Positions 1 through 7,065 of a stretch of 12,242 nt of DNA are shown here, in pieces; position 1 is the stretch's first letter; each line of letters opens with the position of its first letter. Source of the DNA: Burkholderiales bacterium (GTDB lineage: Bacteria > Pseudomonadota > Gammaproteobacteria > Burkholderiales > Burkholderiaceae_C); contig JANXMO010000337.1 in assembly GCA_025354615.1 (NCBI GenBank), forward strand, positions 1 through 12,242, read 5' to 3'. Under the pieces are notes generated by a model. It saw only the letters and a program-made list of their open reading frames with translations, had not been told where the DNA came from and ran no database searches. Both the position numbers and the translations under genes were made by a program.

Positions 1-450
1 ATCATCATTCACAACGCCGCGTTCGACATCGGCTTTCTGAATGCGGAATTGAAGCGGGCAGGCCATGAACCGTTCTCTCAGGCCGTTGACAGGGTGACCG
101 ACACGCTCACGATGGCGCGGGAAATGTTCCCTGGCAAATCCAATTCGCTGGACGCCCTCTGCCGGCGCCTGGAAGTGGACAACACCAGCCGCAGCTTGCA
201 TGGCGCGTTGCTCGATGCGGGCTTGTTGGCCGAGGTCTATATCCGGTTGACGCGCGGCCAGGAGGTGCTGGTGATCGATGCAATCGATGGCGACAGTGAA
301 AATGCCGCGCTGGCCGCAGTTGATTTCAGCCAGCTGGTGCTACCGGTGATCCGGCCCACTTCGGAGGAAGAACAAGCGCATGTCGCCTTGCTGGCCGATG
401 TTGTCAAGGCCTCCGGCGGGCGCCTGGTGTGGGCGGATGCCGTGGCATAA
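1..450 (+). CDS. dnaQ: DNA polymerase III subunit epsilon, 3' part (5' end outside window)
   Basis: This is the proofreading 3'-5' exonuclease of the replicative polymerase, acting in the core with the alpha and theta subunits. The reading frame is open from base 1, so the start and the ExoI motif (DxE) lie outside the window. Visible are the ExoII-like stretch HNAAFDIGFLN at the very start, the conserved FPGKSNSLDALC block, and ExoIII as LHGALLDAGLLAEVY, which carries the catalytic His and Asp (HGALLDA). The remaining ~65 residues match the C-terminal alpha-binding tail of the family, ending in GGRLVW followed by a few residues. About 149 codons are present; E. coli DnaQ has 243 residues, so roughly 90-100 are missing upstream. 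The TAA stop lies 14 nt before a tRNA gene and overlaps a -10-like box. Identity is very secure. Confidence 0.97.
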   Translation: MIIHNAAFDIGFLNAELKRAGHEPFSQAVDRVTDTLTMAREMFPGKSNSLDALCRRLEVDNTSRSLHGALLDAGLLAEVYIRLTRGQEVLVIDAIDGDSENAALAAVDFSQLVLPVIRPTSEEEQAHVALLADVVKASGGRLVWADAVA

Positions 451-451
451 T
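446..451 (+). promoter_or_regulatory. Possible -10 box for tRNA-Val, overlapping the dnaQ stop codon
   Basis: CATAAT differs from the TATAAT consensus at one base and contains the TAA stop of dnaQ. Transcription would start near 458, a few bases before the mature tRNA 5' end at 465, a normal spacing for a tRNA promoter. No good -35 box is visible at 16-18 bp (the best is CTGGTG at 424-429), so read-through from dnaQ is an equal possibility. Confidence 0.35.
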
Positions 452-464
452 TTATGGCTGCGTT

Positions 465-539
465 GGGCGGTTAACTCAGCGGTAGAGTGCCACCTTCACA
501 CGGTGGAAGTCGCAGGTTCAAACCCTGCACCGCCCACCA
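465..539 (+). tRNA. tRNA-Val (anticodon CAC)
   Basis: A complete 75-nt cloverleaf can be drawn. The acceptor stem GGGCGGT pairs fully with ACCGCCC, followed by discriminator A and an encoded CCA. The D-loop contains GCGGTAGAG. The anticodon stem CCACC/GGTGG encloses loop TTCACAC, giving anticodon CAC, which reads GUG (valine). The T arm GCAGG-TTCAAAC-CCTGC is canonical. The gene lies 14 nt after dnaQ, and its last base is only one base from the ribF stop codon on the opposite strand, so two convergent units abut with no spacer. Confidence 0.96.
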
Positions 540-540
540 T

Positions 541-1545
541 TCAAGCCTGTTCTGTCAGGCATGCGTTTGTTGCATTATTTTGTTGCTGCTTTTGTTGAAC
601 AAGCCAGCAACGCGCCTCAGCCACATCAGCGGCGATGCCTTCGCGTAACGCGTTGATCGACTCATATTGACGTTCGTCGTGCAACTTGTGCAGTAGCTCG
701 ACACGCATCAGGTGTCCATAGCCGGCGTCCAATGACCACTGCGCGGGCCATTGCAGGCAATGGGTTTCAAGCAGCACCTGGCCGCTGTGCTCAACGCTGG
801 GCCGAACGCCCAGGCTGGCCACGCCATCGAGCGACGTTCCACCAAGCCCTTGAACGCGGACCACGAAAATGCCATGCGCTGCTGAATGCGCATGTGGGAA
901 ACGCAAGTTCAAGGTGCGAAAGCCCAATTCACGTCCCAGTTGGCGGCCCCGCACCACATGGCCACTGATGGCGTAAGGGCGCCCGAGCAGCGCTGCCGCA
1001 CGGTCCATGTGCCCGCCGGCCAACGCACTGCGCACGGTGGAGCTGGATACGCGCTGGCCATGAACCTCGTAGCTCAGCATCCGTGCCACGTCGAAGCCGC
1101 GTGCCTGGCCGGTGGCGTCCAGCCTTGCATAGTCGCCAACGCGCCGGGCGCCATAGCGAAAGTCGTCGCCCACGAGTACGTAGCGCGCAGCGGCGCCTTT
1201 GAGCAACATGTCGTCGACAAAAGCATCGGGCGACAGGGCGGCCAGGCGGTCATCAAAGCGCAGCACGGCGACTTCATCGATGCCGCAGCGCTCCAGTTCG
1301 CTCAGTTTGTCACGCAGCGTGGCAATGCGCGCGGGTGCCGCTTCAGGTGTGCCCGCCTTGCGTGCAAAGTGGTCCCGCGGGTGGGGCTCGAAGGTGACCA
1401 CGCAACTCGGCATGCCGCGGTGCTGCGCTTCGTTGCGCAGCAATGCCAACATCGCCTGGTGGCCGCGGTGAACGCCATCGAAGTTGCCAATCGTCAACGC
1501 GCGCCCGCGGCTGGGCGGCAACAAATGGCCGCGGTGAATTTGCAT
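541..1545 (-). CDS. ribF: Bifunctional riboflavin kinase / FAD synthetase
   Basis: The enzyme makes FMN from riboflavin and ATP, then adenylates FMN to FAD, in the cytoplasm. At 334 aa it has normal family length. The N-terminal adenylyltransferase domain shows GNFDGVHRGH (residues 20-29), VGDDFRYG (125-132) and the RVSSSTVR motif (165-172). The C-terminal kinase domain starts near residue 190 (GRPYAISGHVVRGRQLGRELGF). The usual PTAN-type motif reads RTLN here (210-213). The ATG at 1545 was chosen because MQIHRG is the typical family start; the frame is open 24 codons further up without family similarity. It begins 8 nt after the rsuA stop and has no Shine-Dalgarno sequence, but GATAAT lies 7 nt before the ATG. 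The last ~20 residues are a Gln/Asn-rich tail. The common downstream partner ileS is absent; the tRNA-Val gene abuts instead. Confidence 0.96.
   Translation of the reverse strand: MQIHRGHLLPPSRGRALTIGNFDGVHRGHQAMLALLRNEAQHRGMPSCVVTFEPHPRDHFARKAGTPEAAPARIATLRDKLSELERCGIDEVAVLRFDDRLAALSPDAFVDDMLLKGAAARYVLVGDDFRYGARRVGDYARLDATGQARGFDVARMLSYEVHGQRVSSSTVRSALAGGHMDRAAALLGRPYAISGHVVRGRQLGRELGFRTLNLRFPHAHSAAHGIFVVRVQGLGGTSLDGVASLGVRPSVEHSGQVLLETHCLQWPAQWSLDAGYGHLMRVELLHKLHDERQYESINALREGIAADVAEARCWLVQQKQQQNNATNACLTEQA
545..560 (+). terminator. Possible terminator of the tRNA transcript, inside the 3' end of ribF
   Basis: GCCTG-N6-CAGGC forms a 5-bp GC-rich stem six bases after the tRNA. The sequence beyond it is T-rich (GCGTTTGTTGCATTATTTTG) rather than a pure T run. 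It lies within the last codons of ribF on the opposite strand. The short stem makes this tentative. Confidence 0.35.
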
Positions 1546-1552
1546 GCCGACG

Positions 1553-1558
1553 ATTATC
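1553..1558 (-). promoter_or_regulatory. Possible -10 box just upstream of ribF
   Basis: On the minus strand GATAAT sits 7 nt before the ribF ATG and overlaps the TAA stop of the preceding rsuA-like gene. If used, the transcript would start at or next to the ATG (leaderless), which would fit the missing Shine-Dalgarno sequence. No convincing -35 box is seen at 16-18 bp, so confidence is low. Confidence 0.25.
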
Positions 1559-2288
1559 GCGGGGCGTGGGCCGGCGCTGCGGGAAGAATCAAATGCGGCC
1601 CATCCAGCCAGCGCCATTGGCCTGGCAGCAAATCAGCCGGCAGTGCCAGCGCACCGAAGTGGCTGCGGTGCAGCGCTTCAACCCGGTTGCCGGCGGCCGC
1701 CACCATGCGCTTGACTTGGTGGTATTTGCCTTCGGTCAAGGTGATCCGCAGGCCGTAAAACCCGTCGCTGCGCTCACCCGTGGCTTCCACCGCCGCGGCC
1801 CGCACAAAACCTGTTTCATCGGCCAGTTGCACGCCGGCCTGCAATGCGTCAAGTTGCGCCTGGCTGACCGGGTGCTTGCAACCGGCTTCATACACTTTGG
1901 GCACATGGTGGCGCGGCGACGTCAGCTTGTGAATCAAGGCGCCGTCGTCAGTCAACAGCAGCAGGCCGGTGGTGTCTTCGTCGAGGCGGCCAATGGTTTG
2001 CACGTCACGCCGGCGCAAAGGCGCGGGCAGCAGGCTGTAAACGCTGGCGTGGTGCCGGGGCTTTTGCGAGCATTCGTGCCCGGCCGGCTTGTTCATCACG
2101 ATCAACGCGCACGCATGAAACGGCCAGGCCACGCCGCGCACACTGAACGCCAACCCATGCGTTTCGACTTCATGGAACAGGTCGTCGCAAACCTGCCCGC
2201 CCAGCGCAACGTGGCCGCCCAGCACCAGCCCTTCGCACTCACGCCGGGTGCCAAAGCCTTGTGAGAACAGCAGTTGTGCCAGCTTCAT
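1554..2288 (-). CDS. rsuA: 16S rRNA pseudouridine synthase, RsuA family
   Basis: RsuA isomerises U516 of 16S rRNA to pseudouridine. The 244-residue protein has an N-terminal S4 RNA-binding domain (about 1-60, starting MKLAQLLFSQGFGTRRECE), a linker with MNKPAG (65-70), and the catalytic motif GRLDEDTTG (100-108) with Asp103 as the predicted nucleophile. It continues with LLLTDDG, TSPRHH and KYHQVKRM, all characteristic of RsuA. RluB, RluE and RluF share this superfamily, but the TSPRHH block and the overall length favour RsuA. The ATG at 2288 was chosen because the S4 domain begins there; 34 in-frame codons further up show no family similarity. Its stop is 8 nt before ribF, so the two genes are probably co-transcribed. 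The Shine-Dalgarno sequence is weak (CAGG a few bases before the ATG). Confidence 0.92.
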   Translation of the reverse strand: MKLAQLLFSQGFGTRRECEGLVLGGHVALGGQVCDDLFHEVETHGLAFSVRGVAWPFHACALIVMNKPAGHECSQKPRHHASVYSLLPAPLRRRDVQTIGRLDEDTTGLLLLTDDGALIHKLTSPRHHVPKVYEAGCKHPVSQAQLDALQAGVQLADETGFVRAAAVEATGERSDGFYGLRITLTEGKYHQVKRMVAAAGNRVEALHRSHFGALALPADLLPGQWRWLDGPHLILPAAPAHAPR

Positions 2289-2352
2289 GCCTGACCGCAA
2301 CGCGTCAGTGGCCGCAGGCCGCAGCGGCGTGTGCCTGCCCGAGCGCGGCGGC

Positions 2353-3027
2353 TCACGGTTGCAAATCCAGCCGCATGGTTTGGCTGTCACGCTGCATCTG
2401 AAAGCGCGACAAGAAGCTGTTGCCTAGCAAAACCGTTTCCATCGGCGCCTGCATCACCAGCGCGGCAACGTTGTAGACCTGAACATCGCCGATGCGCACC
2501 ACATCCAGCGTGGTGCGCCGTGCGGCGGCTGGGCCGTTGGCAGTATTGACCAACAGCGCGGCGCCTGGCGGGTAGGTCAAGCCCAGGCGTTGGGCATCAG
2601 CTTGCCCGATCGACACCAGCGTTGCGCCGGTATCGACGAGAAAGCGCACCGGCCGGCCGTTGATGCTGCCGCCGGCATGAAAGTGCCCGCCAGGCCCGGC
2701 GCTCAATACGATTTGCGAGCCGCTTCCGGGTGTGCGGGCGCCGCCCAGGTCAACTGGCGTACCGCCCAGCGGCAGCACCACCCGCCTGCCGGGCGCATTC
2801 GCCCATTCAACCGTCGCGTTGCTGGCGTTGATGCTCAGCAGCCTCACGCCACGGGTGGCGCTGCCCACGCTCAAAGTGGCCGGCACGCCGTCGATCACCA
2901 GCAAGCCTTTGTCGCCCATGCGGGCATTGAAGTGCACGCTTTGCGCTGCCGTATCTGAGATACCTCCGATGGCAGCGGTGAGAGCCGCAAAGCCGACCAT
3001 TCGGGCCAATGCAAACGAGATGCGCAT
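2353..3027 (-). CDS. Retropepsin-like aspartic protease (clan AA), probably secreted to the periplasm
   Basis: A 224-residue protein with an apparent signal peptide: Met-Arg, a hydrophobic core to about residue 22, and possible cleavage after TAA near residue 28. The C-terminal half is a single retropepsin-like domain with the active-site motif LVDTGAT (130-136) and the partner motif LLGNSFL (200-206). This arrangement is typical of the TIGR02281-type bacterial clan AA proteases, which must dimerise to form an active site. Residues 30-120 form a family-specific N-terminal domain with no catalytic motif that I recognise. Substrates are unknown. The ATG at 3027 lies 11 nt after the yajQ stop; an in-frame TTG at 3042 that overlaps the yajQ TGA is the alternative start. 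Neither has a good Shine-Dalgarno sequence. The gene sits in the yajQ-rsuA-ribF cluster and is followed by 64 nt of spacer. Confidence 0.85.
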   Translation of the reverse strand: MRISFALARMVGFAALTAAIGGISDTAAQSVHFNARMGDKGLLVIDGVPATLSVGSATRGVRLLSINASNATVEWANAPGRRVVLPLGGTPVDLGGARTPGSGSQIVLSAGPGGHFHAGGSINGRPVRFLVDTGATLVSIGQADAQRLGLTYPPGAALLVNTANGPAAARRTTLDVVRIGDVQVYNVAALVMQAPMETVLLGNSFLSRFQMQRDSQTMRLDLQP

Positions 3028-3038
3028 GAGCCGATCAA

Positions 3039-3527
3039 TCAATCGCGAAAATTGTCGAAGCTCAACGGTGCATCGGGAACGTCCTTGCGGATCAGCGCCA
3101 TGGCGGCTTGCAGATCATCGCGTTTGGCGCCGGTCACGCGCACGCTGTCGCCCTGAATCGCGGCCTGCACCTTCAGCTTGCTTTGCTTGAGCAGCGTCTG
3201 GATTTTTTTCGCCGTTTCGCTGTCGATGCCGCTTTTGATGACGATGGTTTGCTTAACCTTGTCGCCGCCGATTTTTTCAATCTTCGCGCTGCGGTCGAGA
3301 AAGCGGATGTCCACACTGCGCTTGGTCAGCTTGGCCAGCAGAATGTCCATCACCTGGCCGATTTGAAAGTCACTGTCGGCCCACACGACCACATCTTTTT
3401 CCTTCAACTCGACCTTGGCCGATGAGCCCTTGAAATCAAAGCGGGTGCTGATTTCCTTGGCTGTGTTGTCGACCGCATTGCGGACTTCCACGAGGTTGGG
3501 ATCCAAAACGGCATCAAAGCTGGGCAT
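3039..3527 (-). CDS. yajQ: YajQ family nucleotide/cyclic-di-GMP-binding protein
   Basis: At 162 residues this is the normal YajQ length. The start MPSFD, the block [22 protein letters not shown] (residues 14-35), and the closing PLSFDNFRD are family hallmarks. YajQ has two alpha/beta domains of RNP-like fold. Some homologues (Xanthomonas, Pseudomonas) bind cyclic-di-GMP and act with LysR-type regulators; whether this copy does so is not visible from the sequence. It is the first gene of the leftward cluster and is divergent from murB. Its ATG at 3527 forms the palindrome CATATG together with the next bases on the other strand. A purine-rich AGGAAA lies about 10 nt before the start. Confidence 0.96.
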   Translation of the reverse strand: MPSFDAVLDPNLVEVRNAVDNTAKEISTRFDFKGSSAKVELKEKDVVVWADSDFQIGQVMDILLAKLTKRSVDIRFLDRSAKIEKIGGDKVKQTIVIKSGIDSETAKKIQTLLKQSKLKVQAAIQGDSVRVTGAKRDDLQAAMALIRKDVPDAPLSFDNFRD

Positions 3528-3569
3528 ATGCGTAATTTCCTGCGGTCAAGGATCAGCGAAAATTCTGCC

Positions 3570-4586
3570 ATGCAAACCGAATACGGCGCCAATCTTCGCC
3601 ACTACAACAGCTTTGGCCTGCCGGCGGTGGCGCAAACGCTGGTGCGGATAGCGTCTGACGCTGACGTGCGCCGCGTCATCGACCACCCTCAACTGGGCAC
3701 AAGCCCCAAGTTCGTGCTGGGCGGCGGCAGCAACATCGTGTTGACACGCGACGTGCCACAGGTGGTATTGAAAGTCGAAGTCATGGGGCGCCAGCTGCTG
3801 CGCGAGCAGGATGACGCCTGGATCGTCGAAGCCGGCGCGGGCGAGCAATGGCCTGCTTTTGTGCAGTGGACGCTGGATCAAGGCTTGCCCGGCCTCGAAA
3901 ACCTGTCGTTCATTCCCGGCACGGTTGGTGCGTCTCCGGTGCAAAACATCGGCGCCTACGGGGTGGAGCTGCAGGACCGTTTTGATTCGCTGGACGCCGT
4001 TGACCTGCGTACCGGCCTGACCCGCACGCTAGGGCCCCGCCTGTGCGCGTTCGGCTATCGCGACAGCGTTTTCAAGCAGGCGTTGGCCGGGCGCACCGTC
4101 ATCACCCGGGTGCGCTTTCGGTTGCCGCGGCCGTGGCGCCCGCAGCTCGGCTACATGGAGCTGCAGCGCAAGCTGGAGGAAACCGGGTTCAGCCAGCCGG
4201 AGCCGCAGCAGGTGGCCGACTGGATCGGCGCCATCCGCCGCGCCAAGTTGCCTGACCCGGCGGTGATGGGCAATGCCGGCAGCTTTTTCAAGAACCCGGT
4301 CGTCACGCCCGAGCAGTGCCGCGACATCATCGGCCGCGACCCGACCGTGGTGCACTACCCGCTGCCCGACGGCAGCGTCAAGCTGGCCGCCGGCTGGTTG
4401 ATCGACGCCTGCGGCTGGAAGGGCAAAAGCGTGGGCGGTGCCGCCGTTTACGAACGCCAGGCGCTGGTGCTGGTCAACCGCGGCGGCGCCATCGGTTCAG
4501 AGGTGTTGACGCTGGCGCGGGCGATCCAGGAGAGCGTTTACGGGCGTTTTGGCATTCGGTTGGAAACCGAGCCGATGGTGGTGTGA
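3570..4586 (+). CDS. murB: UDP-N-acetylenolpyruvoylglucosamine reductase
   Basis: MurB is the FAD- and NADPH-dependent enzyme that converts UDP-GlcNAc-enolpyruvate to UDP-MurNAc, the second step of peptidoglycan precursor synthesis in the cytoplasm. The 338-residue protein matches the type I (E. coli-like) class. It shows FAD-binding LGGGSN (50-55) and IPGTVGASPVQNIGAYG (115-131), YRDSVFK (163-169) with the type I tyrosine, GSFFKNP (237-243) with catalytic Ser238, and a terminal ETEP in which Glu334 is the likely proton donor partner. The ATG at 3570 begins MQTEYGANLRHYNSFG, the normal family N-terminus; an in-frame ATG at 3528 would add 14 unrelated residues. There is no Shine-Dalgarno sequence at a usable distance. 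It converges with the glycosyltransferase gene, with 8 nt between the two stop codons. Confidence 0.97.
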   Translation: MQTEYGANLRHYNSFGLPAVAQTLVRIASDADVRRVIDHPQLGTSPKFVLGGGSNIVLTRDVPQVVLKVEVMGRQLLREQDDAWIVEAGAGEQWPAFVQWTLDQGLPGLENLSFIPGTVGASPVQNIGAYGVELQDRFDSLDAVDLRTGLTRTLGPRLCAFGYRDSVFKQALAGRTVITRVRFRLPRPWRPQLGYMELQRKLEETGFSQPEPQQVADWIGAIRRAKLPDPAVMGNAGSFFKNPVVTPEQCRDIIGRDPTVVHYPLPDGSVKLAAGWLIDACGWKGKSVGGAAVYERQALVLVNRGGAIGSEVLTLARAIQESVYGRFGIRLETEPMVV

Positions 4587-4594
4587 CGGGTTCG

Positions 4595-5848
4595 TCAGAC
4601 GAGTGGTTCCACCGGTTGCCGGCTGGCGAGGCGGTCCAACAGCGCCAGTCCTTTGGGCAGGCAGACCCGTTGCAGGTCATAGGCGTTGACGACCGTGCGG
4701 CGGGCGGCTTGGCGCAAAGCTGTCGCCTCTTGCGGCTTCAACAACACCTCAGCCAATTGCGCAGCCAGCCCTGCCACATCGAAAAAATCCACCAGGTGGC
4801 CGTTCACCTTGTCTTCGATGACTTCCTGCACCGGCGGTGTACGTGAAGCGACAACGCAGCAGCCGGCGGACATGGCTTCAAGCAGTGACCACGACAGCAC
4901 AAATGGATAGGTGAGATAGGCATGCACCGCCGACACCTGAAGCAGCTGCTGGTAAACGCCCGGTGCGAGACGCCCGACGAAATGCACATGTGACAGATCG
5001 AACTGCCCGCCCATTTCAGCAAGCAGCCGTGCGCGGTACGACTCACCACCCTGCAGGCGGCGGCCATAGCTGACGTCATCGCCCCCCACCACCACGATCT
5101 GTGCCTGCGGCACCCGCCGCAGCAGCTGCGGCAGGCAGCGCATGAAGATGTGAAAGCCCCGGTAGGGTTCGAGGTTGCGCGCCACATAGGTAACAACTGG
5201 ATCACCCGCACGAAAGGTGACCCCATTCAGGCACACGCTGGCCGCCGGGTGGGGGCGCAGCCGGTCAGTGTCGATGCCATCGTGCAGCACGTGCAGCTTG
5301 GGCTGCAAAGGCGCGGGGTGCACGGCGCGTTGCCACGCGGTGGGGCACAGGCCGGCGTCCATGTCATTCAAGGCCAGCAGCTGAACGGCGCGGCGCAACT
5401 GCAGGATGTAGCGGACGTTGGCGGCGGAGGGAAATTCGGCGTCGAAGTCGACATCGGTGCCACGGTCACTGTAGAAAAATTCGCAGTAGGCCAACAGGGG
5501 CGTGTCAGGCAATTCGGCCCGCACAAACATCATTTCGCCCCAGCCGGGGTGGGCCACCACCATATCCGGGCGCAGTCCGCGTGACAACAGCAGCCGCAGC
5601 GCCTGACCAACGGCGCGCCCGCGCCCGGCCATTCGTTCAAACTCGATGCCACTGGCACTTGCCGCATCAGGCGGGGAGGCCGACGTTGCTTCATAGCCCA
5701 ACTGGTGCAGCCGCTGGTGCCGCAACGGCCAGCGCGCCAAAGCTTTACGTTGACCAATCACCACCACTTCATCGCCACGCGCCAACAGCCCGTCGATCAG
5801 GTGCCTGAATTGAGCCGGAATGTTTTGATGGATGAAGCAGATGCGCAC
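4595..5848 (-). CDS. Glycosyltransferase family 4 protein (GT-B fold)
   Basis: A 417-residue protein with two Rossmann-like halves. The N-terminal half starts RICFIHQNIPAQFRHL and contains HPGWGE near residue 100 and a DVDFDAEFP block near 150. The C-terminal half contains HDGIDTDRLRP (~195), ARNLEPYRGFH (~225), VVVGGDDVSYG (~255) and LSWSLLEAMSAG (~318-329), the GT4 C-terminal nucleotide-sugar motif with Glu324. The first Glu of the usual E-x7-E motif is not at its expected place, as in relatives with a PFVLSWS motif. Donor and acceptor are unknown; a surface or secreted glycan is likely. The GTG start at 5848 places MRICFIHQN at the N-terminus, and a GAAAG Shine-Dalgarno sequence overlaps the stop codon of the upstream sensor kinase. 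It is the third named gene of a response regulator - kinase - glycosyltransferase operon. Confidence 0.9.
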   Translation of the reverse strand: MRICFIHQNIPAQFRHLIDGLLARGDEVVVIGQRKALARWPLRHQRLHQLGYEATSASPPDAASASGIEFERMAGRGRAVGQALRLLLSRGLRPDMVVAHPGWGEMMFVRAELPDTPLLAYCEFFYSDRGTDVDFDAEFPSAANVRYILQLRRAVQLLALNDMDAGLCPTAWQRAVHPAPLQPKLHVLHDGIDTDRLRPHPAASVCLNGVTFRAGDPVVTYVARNLEPYRGFHIFMRCLPQLLRRVPQAQIVVVGGDDVSYGRRLQGGESYRARLLAEMGGQFDLSHVHFVGRLAPGVYQQLLQVSAVHAYLTYPFVLSWSLLEAMSAGCCVVASRTPPVQEVIEDKVNGHLVDFFDVAGLAAQLAEVLLKPQEATALRQAARRTVVNAYDLQRVCLPKGLALLDRLASRQPVEPLV

Positions 5849-5861
5849 GAAGACAGGGCTT

Positions 5862-6929
5862 TCAAACGGCAGCAACCCGGCCACAAAATTCTTTGATGTG
5901 CACGCTGCAACAAATGCCGTGCGGCGGCTGCAGCTGCCACTGTACTTCGCCACCCAATTGTTTGACGCGCTTGCGAATGCCACCCAGCCCCAGCCCATGC
6001 GCCCACTGGCGCGGGTCACCGCCTGCGCCGTCGTCGCAAACGCTCAATGCCAGCGTGCCATTGCGCAACTGCAATGCCACCTTGACGCGCTGTGCGCCAG
6101 CATGCGCGATCACATTGCTGATGAGTTCACGCAGCACGCGCGTCAGGCCTGACCACTGCACCATGCTCAACACCACGTCATCGTCTTGCTCGAACTGCCA
6201 GACCAGCTCGATGTGGGCCGCGCTCAAGCGCTGCGTCAAGTCGGCTTTCCAGTCACTGGCCGCGTGCGCCAGGCGGTGGTCGGCATGGGCCAGCCCACGC
6301 GTCAGCGTTTTCAGGTCTTGCAGGGTGTGGCGTATGTAGTCTTCCATCTCGGGCGAGGTCGATTTGTACATCAGCGTCAACAGCCGCGCCCCAATGTCGT
6401 CATGCAGATCTTGCGCCAGCCGCAGCCGTTCTTCGCTGCGGCCTTGTTCAACGGCGCGGTCGAACGCCACCGCGCGGCGCAGCTGCTCGACCACGCAGTC
6501 GGCCAGCCGGGCGTCGTCCGCGGTAAAGGGCCGCCGGCCTTGCTGTGCATGGCGCAACTGCAGGCACGAAGCCTGTATGGGCTGCTGCAGAAAACACACT
6601 TCTGGCACGGGGACCACCAATGCAGACCCCTGCACAACGGCGTGGGCAGTGTGCGCTGCGTTGTCAGCGTGCGCTACGAACACGGCCTCCAGCGGTTCAA
6701 AAATTTTTTGCAGCAATTGCATCAACAGCGCCGGCATGCGGTGCGGGTGCATTTCCAGCTCACGCGCGATGCGGTAGAGCTGCTCGAACATGCGTTCGGT
6801 GGTCAACGGGCGAGTGCCCTGCCGCTGGATCAATTTCCGATATCGCGCGGCTGCGTACATCGCCCCTGCAAGAAGCAGCAACAGCGCCAAGGTTGCCCAT
6901 GCAGGCCATGAAAGAAGTGTTGCAAACAC
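5862..6929 (-). CDS. Sensor histidine kinase, NarL/HisKA_3 class, with one membrane segment
   Basis: A 355-residue kinase expected to phosphorylate the response regulator encoded just upstream. One transmembrane helix (about 9-28) is followed by a basic segment and a GAF-like region (about 45-160). The HisKA_3 dimerisation helix is ERLRLAQDLHDDIGARLLTL with phospho-acceptor His176. The HATPase domain has N-box ELISNVIAHA (268-277), DDGAGGD (299-305) and GLGLGG (312-317), so it looks catalytically intact. There is no periplasmic sensor domain. It may sense an intracellular or membrane signal, or may be a shortened form of a larger multi-helix sensor. The start is GTG at 6929; no other good start exists upstream in frame. 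It begins 4 nt after the stop of a 43-codon ORF. The glycosyltransferase begins 13 nt after its stop. Confidence 0.92.
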   Translation of the reverse strand: MFATLLSWPAWATLALLLLLAGAMYAAARYRKLIQRQGTRPLTTERMFEQLYRIARELEMHPHRMPALLMQLLQKIFEPLEAVFVAHADNAAHTAHAVVQGSALVVPVPEVCFLQQPIQASCLQLRHAQQGRRPFTADDARLADCVVEQLRRAVAFDRAVEQGRSEERLRLAQDLHDDIGARLLTLMYKSTSPEMEDYIRHTLQDLKTLTRGLAHADHRLAHAASDWKADLTQRLSAAHIELVWQFEQDDDVVLSMVQWSGLTRVLRELISNVIAHAGAQRVKVALQLRNGTLALSVCDDGAGGDPRQWAHGLGLGGIRKRVKQLGGEVQWQLQPPHGICCSVHIKEFCGRVAAV

Positions 6930-6933
6930 CAGT

Positions 6934-7065
6934 TCAACGGCGGCGGCATTGACCCAGCCGCAAAGGCGTGCACATCCAAGTCCCGCTCCGGCCTCGCAAG
7001 CTCACGGCATGAAGCGCAGCGATCAAAATCCGATCAAACGAAAAGAAGGGCAGTGCCAATTTCAT
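6934..7065 (-). CDS. Possible 43-residue ORF bridging response regulator and kinase genes
   Basis: The ATG overlaps the response regulator stop codon as ATGA, and the TGA stop lies 4 nt before the kinase GTG start, so the ORF fills the gap between the two genes almost exactly. The peptide begins MKLALPFFSFDRILIAALHAV, hydrophobic and possibly membrane-inserted, and ends in a basic, cysteine-containing tail (GQCRRR). I recognise no family. It could be a real small protein, a device that couples translation of the two genes, or a chance open frame in GC-rich DNA. Confidence 0.35.
   Translation of the reverse strand: MKLALPFFSFDRILIAALHAVSLRGRSGTWMCTPLRLGQCRRR

Noticed and set aside
1546..1620. 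Possible FMN riboswitch before ribF
   Set aside because: Only 8 nt separate ribF from the upstream gene, so there is no room for the aptamer.
886..1758. 290-codon plus-strand open frame opposite ribF
   Set aside because: It lies antisense to a clear ribF/rsuA pair, has no recognisable motifs, and is typical of shadow frames in GC-rich coding DNA.
1443..2264. 273-codon plus-strand open frame opposite rsuA
   Set aside because: Antisense to a well-supported RsuA-family gene, with no family-like segments.
3528..3569. Upstream ATG adding 14 residues to MurB, adjacent to the yajQ start in CATATG
   Set aside because: The added residues are not MurB-like, and the normal N-terminus begins at 3570.
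4584..4600. Bidirectional terminator between murB and the glycosyltransferase
   Set aside because: Only 8 nt separate the convergent stops and I see no stem-loop with a T run.
4316..4846. 176-codon plus-strand frame overlapping the 3' end of murB and the glycosyltransferase
   Set aside because: Its Arg-rich composition is that of an out-of-frame reading of murB, and it continues antisense to another gene.
7021..7038. GATCAAA repeated 11 bp apart between regulator and kinase genes
   Set aside because: Short, AT-rich and inside a possible small ORF (codons for FDRILIA); chance is a sufficient explanation.
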